A stretch of 11,449 nucleotides of DNA from Deltaproteobacteria bacterium (lineage in GTDB: Bacteria; Bdellovibrionota_C; UBA2361; OMII01): NCBI GenBank assembly GCA_023262305.1, contig JALRCK010000001.1:12398-23846 (forward strand), in the 5' to 3' direction. The notes under the pieces are model-generated. The model made no database searches and was not told the origin of the DNA. It worked only from the letters and a program-made list of their open reading frames with translations. Both the position numbers and the translations under genes were made by a program. Positions 1 to 6,473 of this stretch are shown here, in pieces. How positions within the stretch are numbered: position 1 is the first letter of the stretch; every line of letters starts with the position of its first letter.

Positions 1-1155
1 TTCGCCCTCGGGCCCTTGAGCCACCAGGATGATCGTTGGATGCTCAAGTGGTTTCGAGCTCAGAGCATTCAAGGCGCGCACGATCTCTTGAGGCCCGCCG
101 ACAGCTATCCCTGGAGTGCTTGGTGTGATTACGCAGAAGTTGAATCTATCGTGAAAAGCGGGATCAGAGCTCAGCGTTGCCGCGATAGGTGCCCACTGGA
201 AGTCCGCGGGTGACGACGGAAGTGAAAGCATAACGGTCGGCAGGGCTGGCTCAACGGGCGCGAGGCATCCCGCCTCAATCGGATTCGTGGAAGATGTGGA
301 AAGAAGCTGTGTCCACGAACTACGCAGATCAAGGGGTAGGGTGATCTCGGAGCCGTGAAGTGAGAGCGTTCTTTCAGTCAGCGTTGTGTGGATTGAGATC
401 TCTGCTCGCGAGGGACCGTCATGCGCCCTCTTATCAAAAGTGACCACGACGGCGATGGGTGTACAGCGCCGCAGATAGCCCCCCCCCTCTGACGAACTTC
501 CCGCAAGGACCTGACAAGCAGCGCCCGAGGGACCGAACGTAGTGGTCGGAGGTGCCGAAACGTCGTCTACGGTGAGCTCCCACTCACGTGGATCGATGCC
601 GGGCGCCGCCGACAGTGTGGCGAGCGCATAGGTGTTTGGATCCGAGGCTGGAAGGAGCGTGCCATTATTCGTCATTCGTGCGATCTCTCGCACCGCTCGG
701 TTGTAGGCGGTGAGTAAATCGCCACAGATTGGCGGCTGGGTTGTTCCACAGGAAATTTCAGCAAAAAGAGCGTCGTATGCGAAGTGAGCAGCTCGAAGGT
801 ACCTGTCGAGAGAGGTCGCGATAGGAACTTCGAGGTCGTTCTGTCCGCGCAAGTACCACGATTCAGAGAGAACGAGGGAACGTGCTGACGGTGATGCGAC
901 TGAGAGCGAGGCGTTCTGCTCTAGGTCGGATGGATTCCCGAGTTGGTCGGGCGTGAGTCCGAGCTCCGCGATGGCACCTTGCGAGGAGCGCGAGAACGAG
1001 GTGGTTGCCTCGGTCGGCGTTATTGACAGTTGCGATTCCTTGATGTGGCTCGATCCTGCACAGCCAATCAACATCACCCCGGCAGCCGTCGCGGCTGCCA
1101 CAACGAGCGAACGGGAGAAGGCGGGGACAGTGGAATATCTTGTGACCGGTATCAT
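1..1155 (-). CDS. Lipoprotein with degenerate alpha/beta-hydrolase domain (partial, C-terminus off the left edge)
   Basis: Reading the minus strand from the ATG at 1155 gives 385 residues without a stop; the frame leaves the window at base 1. The N-terminus is a lipoprotein signal: Arg6 and Arg15, a hydrophobic stretch from about 17 to 30, and lipobox L-I-G-C with Cys32. An envelope-anchored protein is therefore expected. Residues around 100-160 (core RAAHFAYDALF, then LLTAYNRAV) and the later strand-rich part resemble the N-terminal module of large lipoproteins that carry a C-terminal serine-hydrolase domain. Where such proteins have an oxyanion VHG motif, this one reads VMLSLPSS (308-315). 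Where they have GHSMGG, it reads AQGPEG (379-384), so the nucleophile serine position is Gly381. This suggests a non-catalytic relative. The family assignment is from memory of sequence patterns; the later catalytic Asp and His lie outside the window. No clear Shine-Dalgarno precedes the ATG. Confidence 0.75.
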   Translation of the reverse strand, partial: MIPVTRYSTVPAFSRSLVVAAATAAGVMLIGCAGSSHIKESQLSITPTEATTSFSRSSQGAIAELGLTPDQLGNPSDLEQNASLSVASPSARSLVLSESWYLRGQNDLEVPIATSLDRYLRAAHFAYDALFAEISCGTTQPPICGDLLTAYNRAVREIARMTNNGTLLPASDPNTYALATLSAAPGIDPREWELTVDDVSAPPTTTFGPSGAACQVLAGSSSEGGGYLRRCTPIAVVVTFDKRAHDGPSRAEISIHTTLTERTLSLHGSEITLPLDLRSSWTQLLSTSSTNPIEAGCLAPVEPALPTVMLSLPSSPADFQWAPIAATLSSDPAFHDRFNFCVITPSTPGIAVGGPQEIVRALNALSSKPLEHPTIILVAQGPEGE

Positions 1156-1161
1156 CTCGCC

Positions 1162-1190
1162 ATTTGACGGTATACGACCGGATTGATCAA
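1162..1190 (-). promoter_or_regulatory. Candidate promoter of the lipoprotein gene, possibly leaderless
   Basis: On the minus strand TTGATC (1190-1185) and TCAAAT (1167-1162) are separated by 17 bases, each matching 4 of 6 positions of the sigma70 -35 and -10 consensus. Only six bases separate the -10 hexamer from the ATG at 1155, so the predicted transcript would begin at or next to the start codon. That fits the absence of a Shine-Dalgarno sequence. The hexamer matches are modest. Confidence 0.3.
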
Positions 1191-1214
1191 GGGGTCTACG
1201 TGACAGAGGCTCTG
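1183..1214. promoter_or_regulatory. Two palindromes in the divergent lipoprotein/marR promoter region (candidate operators)
   Basis: TTGATCAA at 1183-1190 is a perfect 8-bp palindrome overlapping the candidate -35 box of the lipoprotein gene. CAGAG-G-CTCTG at 1204-1214 is a second inverted repeat with one central base. MarR-family dimers bind short palindromes, often between their own gene and a divergent target, so the position is suggestive. Short palindromes like these also arise by chance, and no second copy is seen in the window. Confidence 0.25.
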
Positions 1215-1294
1215 CCGCCGTTTGGTCGTGCTGAATGACCGAGCTTGTACGACTCTTGCGGTCCGTCGGGTATTCCTAGAGGCAGAGGTGGCGT

Positions 1295-1837
1295 ATGCAA
1301 TCATCAGTTGACCCTACAGACCAATCCAGCAACCGAGACCTGCTCATCGCGGAGACCCTCGAGCAGAGTGTGTTTTTTGAACTCGTTCGGGCCGCAAGCC
1401 GCCTTGAGGGTGAGTTAAACCGGGCCCTACGCTCCTACGATCTCACAACGGCAACCTATGCGATTCTCAGCATCCTCGAGAGGGGTGGCGCCGAGGGGTT
1501 GTCGTGTGGAGATGTAGCTGGGCAGCTTATCGCGGAGGTACCCGACATGACGAGACTCCTCGACCGCCTTGAACGACTTGAGTACGTTAGTCGGGAGCGT
1601 AGCGCCCACGACCGCCGCATGGTCCGTGTTAAGCTCACCGAACGGGGCAGGGAGGTCGTGCAAAACCTCAAGGGTGTCGTTTCGGAGTGCCATCGGACTC
1701 AATTTAAAGTGCTTCCCGCCGAACGGTTGGAGAACCTTCGTCAACTCCTGAAGGAGGTTGTAAAGGGACCGGCTGGTGGGGTGGTACGCGAGGGATCGGG
1801 GGGTAGAGACTCCTCCAGGCAGGTGGCGATGGGATAG
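1295..1837 (+). CDS. MarR-family winged helix-turn-helix transcriptional regulator
   Basis: A 180-residue protein with the MarR layout: an N-terminal helix for dimerisation (about 22-50), a helix-turn-helix at about 68-97 (GLSCGDVAGQL then PDMTRLLDRLERL), and a beta wing at 98-118 carrying the typical DRR triplet (106-108) followed by VRVKLTERG. It should act in the cytoplasm as a dimeric DNA-binding regulator that responds to a small molecule; nothing in the sequence shows which. The start is supported by GAGGTG at 1285-1290, four bases before the ATG. The family is usually near 140-160 residues. Here a Gly/Arg/Ser-rich tail of about 25 residues follows the last helix and has no domain I recognise. 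The gene is divergent from the lipoprotein gene, which makes that gene a plausible target. The next gene (1974) is co-directional, 136 bp away, so co-transcription is possible but not shown. Confidence 0.9.
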   Translation: MQSSVDPTDQSSNRDLLIAETLEQSVFFELVRAASRLEGELNRALRSYDLTTATYAILSILERGGAEGLSCGDVAGQLIAEVPDMTRLLDRLERLEYVSRERSAHDRRMVRVKLTERGREVVQNLKGVVSECHRTQFKVLPAERLENLRQLLKEVVKGPAGGVVREGSGGRDSSRQVAMG

Positions 1838-1973
1838 CTCAGGCAGGGGTAACGCTAGTGCACTGCTCGAGGAAAAAGCCCTGAGATTACGCAGCACTAT
1901 TGTTCCTCTATGCAGCGAAACCTTCTCAGGCTATCCTGTCTCACTGTGGACTCTGTAGTTCTCAGTTATCACT

Positions 1974-3278
1974 ATGTTTGCTAGCGCACTTACGACCTTT
2001 CTTTTCTTGGGGGTTGTAGGGGTCTTTAATGCAGCCCGAGTTGCCCTCGTAAACGCCCGTCATAATCGTCTCGAAGCGGACATCGAACGCAAGGCGTTTG
2101 GAGCCAATGCTGCCTTACGGCTTACCGATCGCAGTGAGGAGCTCGTTTCGGGCTCTAGAGTCATGGTCGCCCTCCTAACGGTAGCGATTGTTTTAGCCTC
2201 AGGGTCAGCTTGGATCGGATGTATCGTTGCCGCTCTCGGTGGACCCACGTCCGTCAATATCTTTCTTTCGTACTGTGCAGTTGTCGCAGGCCTGTCGTTC
2301 GTCGTGGTTGTGTTTGGTGAGTTGATCCCATCTGAGATCGCCGCGCGCTATCCGGAAACGGTGTCGCGGCTCCTGGCACCGTTCCTCTCGATTGCTCTGG
2401 TGGCTCTGCGACCGTGCGCAGGTATCGCCCACTTGTTGGTATTGCTCGTGCTGGGACCTCTCAAGCCTGAAGTGGTGTCAGATGAAGATGTAGAGGAGGA
2501 CATTAGGGATCTCGTCGACGAGGGGCAGAAGGCAGGGGTCATTGAGCAGGAGGAGAAGGAAATTATAGACCGGGTGTTTAAGCTCGACGATAAACCGGTC
2601 GTGACCTTAATGACACCACGCGCGGATGTGATGTTTTTTGGCGTGGAAGATAACATCGATAGTATTGTGCAAAGGGCTGCAGAGTCGAAGCACACCTGGT
2701 TCCCCGTTCGGGGTGGTGGTGAAGACGATGTCGTCGGAATCGTCTCCCTGCACGACCTGGTGTTGCTGCGTAGCTGTAGTGAGCGGTATCCGCAGGGCAT
2801 GCGGGATATCCTTGTAGAGCCTCTCGACCTACCGGCGTCGATGAGTGCGCTCAAGGTGCTTGAGAGTTTCCGTGAATCAGGGACAAGGTTTGGCATCGTT
2901 CGTGATGAGTACGGTGGCATCTCCGGCATCGTTACAATGCGCGATGTTCTTCAGGTTATAGCAGGTGATATCGGCGAAGGCGGTGTTCAAGAGGAGAAGA
3001 TGGTGCTCCAGAGAGAGGATGGCTCCTTTCTTGTGGATGCCGGAAGCGATGTGCGAGAGGTTTTTGAAATCCTCGGGATCGCAGATGAATCCCCCTTCAA
3101 TGGCGCAGAGTTCCATTCAGTCGGTGGTTATGTCATGACCACCCTTGGATACGTCCCGCGAGAGGGTGAGCGCTTTGAGGCGTTTGGCTACTCTTTCGAG
3201 GTTATCGACATGGACAATAAACGTATCGATAAAGTACTCGTGTCTCCTTTGCAGCAGCGAAGAGTCGTCGGTTCCTAG
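1974..3278 (+). CDS. CNNM/CorC-family membrane protein with CBS pair and CorC_HlyC domain
   Basis: The 434 residues follow the full hemolysin-C/CorC order. A CNNM membrane domain covers about 1-160, with hydrophobic segments near 3-25, 62-88, 95-117 and 133-160. An acidic linker (VVSDEDVEEDIRDL) precedes the conserved stretch ending in VVTLMTPRADV (209-219) that opens the first CBS domain. The second CBS domain lies at about 275-330 (FGIVRDEYGGISGIVT) and the CorC_HlyC domain at about 342-430. Relatives are linked to Mg2+ or Co2+ export or resistance, with the CBS pair sensing Mg-ATP. Several usual membrane-domain residues are changed: the NAAR motif (19-22) has Arg where relatives have Glu, V-A-I (70-72) replaces the Gly-Asn-Asn/Thr motif, and GELIPS (115-120) has Ser where Lys is usual; Glu116 is kept. 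Transport activity is therefore uncertain. An in-frame TAG at 1956 leaves ATG 1974 as the best start although no Shine-Dalgarno is visible. Confidence 0.9.
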   Translation: MFASALTTFLFLGVVGVFNAARVALVNARHNRLEADIERKAFGANAALRLTDRSEELVSGSRVMVALLTVAIVLASGSAWIGCIVAALGGPTSVNIFLSYCAVVAGLSFVVVVFGELIPSEIAARYPETVSRLLAPFLSIALVALRPCAGIAHLLVLLVLGPLKPEVVSDEDVEEDIRDLVDEGQKAGVIEQEEKEIIDRVFKLDDKPVVTLMTPRADVMFFGVEDNIDSIVQRAAESKHTWFPVRGGGEDDVVGIVSLHDLVLLRSCSERYPQGMRDILVEPLDLPASMSALKVLESFRESGTRFGIVRDEYGGISGIVTMRDVLQVIAGDIGEGGVQEEKMVLQREDGSFLVDAGSDVREVFEILGIADESPFNGAEFHSVGGYVMTTLGYVPREGERFEAFGYSFEVIDMDNKRIDKVLVSPLQQRRVVGS

Positions 3279-3300
3279 GTAAGAAGCTGTTTAATTTGGG

Positions 3301-3831
3301 CTAGCCGACCTTGCCTACGCTCGGAGTTCTCGCGCCCTCTGTGCATCTTTCCTGAAAGAGCGCTGGCTTGTAGTAGCCTTGCTCCTTGAGCGTAATCGTT
3401 GGTGGTATCGACGAACCGATCAGAGGATGGGACCCGGCATCAACGTAAACCAGGAGCTCTTGCGTCGCTTCGATGGTGAAGCGCAGAGAGCACGACCCAA
3501 AACGCTTCAGATGCTGACCGTTCGCCACGACTGCGTTTTGATCGTCACCCGGGTCGAAGTGCTCCTCATAGGTGAGCTCAAGTTTGTGGGACCCAGGTAG
3601 GATCTCTAAGGTCCGCCCTGGTTGCGGGTGGGGGACACCGTCGATGGTTACCACCTTCATATCAGCCCCGGTTGAGTTAAAGAGGAGGCGACCAATCGTA
3701 CTGTCTGCGCGCTCCTCTCCAGGATAAAATTTTATAGCGGAGCACGAGGTCGAGCTTACCAGAATCAATCCTACTGATATATACGCAAGGGGGCAGAGAG
3801 AAGTTTTGCGTGACGTCAAGGCGCGTTTCAT
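3301..3831 (-). CDS. Small putative lipoprotein with a PEGA-like beta-rich domain
   Basis: 176 residues. The N-terminus is basic (K2, R3, R8, K9), followed by a hydrophobic segment (about 15-25) and S-T-S-C with Cys30 as the likely lipidated residue; Ser at the -3 position makes this a less typical lipobox. The mature part has V-T-I-D-G-V at 61-66, then LEILPGSHKLELTYEEHF (75-92) and CSLRFTIEATQELLVYVDAG (114-133). The IDG and LPG-H patterns recall PEGA-like beta folds in small envelope lipoproteins, where they decorate or bind surface components; no function is known. Cys114 and Cys163 could form a disulfide. GGAG at 3841-3838 lies six bases before the ATG and supports this start. It follows hrpB by 41 bp on the same strand and is probably co-transcribed. 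Its 3' end is only 22 bp from the end of the convergent CNNM gene, with no clear terminator hairpin between them. Confidence 0.75.
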   Translation of the reverse strand: MKRALTSRKTSLCPLAYISVGLILVSSTSCSAIKFYPGEERADSTIGRLLFNSTGADMKVVTIDGVPHPQPGRTLEILPGSHKLELTYEEHFDPGDDQNAVVANGQHLKRFGSCSLRFTIEATQELLVYVDAGSHPLIGSSIPPTITLKEQGYYKPALFQERCTEGARTPSVGKVG

Positions 3832-3872
3832 AGCATGCTCCGTGCAAGAGGCTTCAGGATATCGTAGTAATC

Positions 3873-6362
3873 TTAGTCGCTTTCCTCAAGAGGGTTCTCA
3901 GGCCAGCGGTGCTTTGGGTAGCGTCCGCGTAGCTCTTTGCGCACCTCCGGGTAGCCAGTGCTCCAAAAGCTCGCGAGATCAGCGGTGACTTGAACCGGGC
4001 GGTGCGCCGGCGAGAGAAGGCGGATCGTTGCAGGTACTCGGTAGCGACCGATGCGAGGGGTTTGAGATACTCCGAAGAGGTCTTGGATTCGGGATTCGAA
4101 GGTTGGCGCCCCCTCCGGCGTGTAGGTTATTGGACGCACTTTTCCACTCGGAAGTGTGATTGATTGGGGAGCGATCTCATCCAGTTCGCGGCGGGCGCTC
4201 CATGAGAGGAGTCCTTCAAGGGCTGTGTAGACGATCTGTGGTGTGATCGAGCGCAGAGTGGGAGGATGGGGAAGGACGGGGATTAACCATTTGTCAACGG
4301 ATGCCTGGAGGACCTCACGGGAGAGGTTTGGGAGTTCGGGGTTATCGCAACGTGAAGCCGCCCACGCCACGCGTGCGATGAGGCTCTCTGCCTTATCGGT
4401 AAAAGGGACCCTGTCAAATCCTGGTCCGGAGAGCCACGATACAAAGGCTTCGGCGACCTCTATGTCCGACGGGCGTTCCTCAATTTTCGAGGTAAGAACT
4501 ATCGCGCCTATCCTGGTTTGCTTGACACAGGAAAGGCTCCCGCTCGCATCGTTTACCTCCAGGGAGCGAGTCTCCGAAACGAGGTGTTGAAGCTCGTTCT
4601 TGATGAGGTCTTGTGAAAGGGGGGCTGCCAGGCGAATCGTCATGTCTCCGTTGGAATCGTGAACTACACACACTGCGAGGAATTCAGCCTGTGCCATCGG
4701 ATCGCCAGATGAAAGGGTTGCGCCCCGACCATTTGCTAACAGGTAACGAGGAGATCCAGGCTCTCTCTGCCGAGCGATCGTGCCGGGGTACGCCAGGGCT
4801 ATGAGCACCGCGATCGCTTCCTCCTCCGAGAGTTTTGACGGCTCAGATGAGGTTTCCCGTGGAAGCGCCTTGATTCGATCAAGCCAACGCGCCCTCAGCT
4901 CGGCGACTCGACGGACTCCGTCTCGTTGTGCTCGCGGGTTCGTGAGGAGTTCGGACCGTGCAAGTATGTTGGCGGTGGTTGCGTTCCCCGCCAGGAGGTC
5001 TCGCTCCTCAAGAAGGGAGATGAGCGACGCCCCTGCTGGCTCAAGTCCACGTGTCCGAGCCGCCAAAGCTATCGTTCCTTGCGTCGGGTGTGCGCCTAGC
5101 CGTGCGAGTGAACGACCGTGGTCGGTAATGGCGCCAGTGTCGTTGATCGCCCCGATCTCTCGCAACGCTCGAAGAGCGAGCTGACGCGCGACCTTCGGAG
5201 GCGGCGTTATCCAGGCGAAGTCTCCGAGTGATGAGACCCCCCATGCCGCAAGGTCGAGGAGGCAGGGCATCAGATCGCTTCTGAGGATCTCAGGCTCGCG
5301 ATAGGCCCGCCGCGCTCGATGATCTTGTTCGCTCCACAACCGGATACACACGCCGGGCGCTGTGCGCCCGGCCCGCCCGGCTCTCTGATCGGCTGCATCG
5401 CGAGTAATGGGCTCGGTGACGAGAGAGTGGTTTCCGGTAGCATCAACTCGGGAGACCTTGTGGAGTCCTGAATCGATAACGACTCGGATCCCTTCGATAG
5501 TCAGGCTCGTCTCGGCGATCGTAGTAGCGAGCACGACCTTTCTGCGACCGTGAGGGTCGGGGTGAATCGCTCGCGCCTGTTCATGATACGGAAGATCCCC
5601 GAAGAGGGGAACGATCGAGAGTGACGACGCGCCCAGCTCAAGGAGCTCTCGGGTGCGTTGAATCTCATACGAACCGGGAAGGAATGCGAGGATGTCCCCC
5701 TCGTGGCGAGTAAGTGATGATTTAATTGCTGACGCCACCTGCTCCCAAACACGGGCGCGCGGCTCTCCGGGGCGGTAGGAGGTCGTAACCGGAAACGGTG
5801 TGCCTTCAAACGAATATCGCCAAGCCCCGCTCAGGATGTGTGGTGGTAAGGACTCTCCAAGCGTAGCCGACATGACGATGATCTTCAGGTCAGGACGAAC
5901 AACAGAGAGTGAGTCAAGGGTAAGAGAGAGGCTTATGTCGGAATGGATGCTGCGCTCGTGGAACTCATCAAAGATGACGAGACCGACGCCGGAGAGCTCC
6001 GGGTCGCTGATCAGGCGGCGAGTGAGGAGCCCTTCGGTTATAACCTCGATGCGGGTTCGTGGAGACCGCTTTGAATCGAGGCGGACGGAATATCCGACAG
6101 CCCCGCCCACCTCCTCCCCAAGGAGTTCAGCGATGCGGCAGGCAACCGTTCGCGCGGCGAGGCGACGAGGTTGAAGGACGAGGATCGACCGATTCCCAAG
6201 CCAATCACTCCCGGCTAGAGCGAGAGGGAGTATCGTTGTTTTTCCGCTTCCAGGTGGCGCCTCGAGGATAGTCACTGAGTGCTGGGCGACTCCTGAACAT
6301 ATCGAGGCAAGATGGGCGTGGATTGGTAAAAGAGCGGTCGCAGACGCCCAATTCTTTGTCAT
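3873..6362 (-). CDS. hrpB: ATP-dependent helicase HrpB (DEAH-box)
   Basis: 829 residues, the usual size for HrpB. The superfamily 2 motifs are all visible: motif I GSGKTT (38-43), Ia PRRLAA (65-70), motif II DEFHER (132-137), motif III SAT (165-167), and motif VI QRAGRAGR (325-332), preceded by TTIAETSLTIEG (279-290). The C-terminus ends in the HrpB hallmark with FW (799-800), RGRYPKH (812-818) and WPENP. It is a cytoplasmic NTP-dependent RNA helicase-like protein. In Proteobacteria hrpB is widespread but its physiological substrate is poorly defined, and single mutants are usually viable. No Shine-Dalgarno is seen before the ATG. A seven-codon reading frame starting at 6382 ends in an ATGA overlap with this start. 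Downstream lies the small lipoprotein (41 bp) and upstream the GH13 gene (111 bp), so it sits in a co-directional block but may have its own promoter. Confidence 0.96.
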   Translation of the reverse strand: MTKNWASATALLPIHAHLASICSGVAQHSVTILEAPPGSGKTTILPLALAGSDWLGNRSILVLQPRRLAARTVACRIAELLGEEVGGAVGYSVRLDSKRSPRTRIEVITEGLLTRRLISDPELSGVGLVIFDEFHERSIHSDISLSLTLDSLSVVRPDLKIIVMSATLGESLPPHILSGAWRYSFEGTPFPVTTSYRPGEPRARVWEQVASAIKSSLTRHEGDILAFLPGSYEIQRTRELLELGASSLSIVPLFGDLPYHEQARAIHPDPHGRRKVVLATTIAETSLTIEGIRVVIDSGLHKVSRVDATGNHSLVTEPITRDAADQRAGRAGRTAPGVCIRLWSEQDHRARRAYREPEILRSDLMPCLLDLAAWGVSSLGDFAWITPPPKVARQLALRALREIGAINDTGAITDHGRSLARLGAHPTQGTIALAARTRGLEPAGASLISLLEERDLLAGNATTANILARSELLTNPRAQRDGVRRVAELRARWLDRIKALPRETSSEPSKLSEEEAIAVLIALAYPGTIARQREPGSPRYLLANGRGATLSSGDPMAQAEFLAVCVVHDSNGDMTIRLAAPLSQDLIKNELQHLVSETRSLEVNDASGSLSCVKQTRIGAIVLTSKIEERPSDIEVAEAFVSWLSGPGFDRVPFTDKAESLIARVAWAASRCDNPELPNLSREVLQASVDKWLIPVLPHPPTLRSITPQIVYTALEGLLSWSARRELDEIAPQSITLPSGKVRPITYTPEGAPTFESRIQDLFGVSQTPRIGRYRVPATIRLLSPAHRPVQVTADLASFWSTGYPEVRKELRGRYPKHRWPENPLEESD

Positions 6363-6409
6363 GGTACCAAAATGTTATTCATAGAGTTTGGTGTGCTGCC
6401 ACTTTCGAA

Positions 6410-6438
6410 ACTATGGTCGGTCCGTGGTTCCTCGGCAA
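6410..6438 (-). promoter_or_regulatory. Candidate promoter of hrpB
   Basis: On the minus strand TTGCCG (6438-6433) and CATAGT (6415-6410) are 17 bases apart, each matching 4 of 6 sigma70 consensus positions. The transcript would start near 6403, about 40 bases before the hrpB ATG. The 111-bp gap to the GH13 gene leaves room for it. Evidence is limited to spacing and hexamer similarity. Confidence 0.33.
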
Positions 6439-6473
6439 GTGTAGCACGAGAGGCTGATCCGGTCTTCCTTGGA

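Noticed and set aside
1427..1897. Minus-strand 156-residue frame opposite the MarR gene
   Set aside because: The plus-strand MarR protein explains the region; the antisense frame shows no motif and no ribosome binding site.
3279..3300. Bidirectional terminator between the convergent CNNM and lipoprotein genes
   Set aside because: The 22 bases contain no usable inverted repeat or T-tract on either strand.
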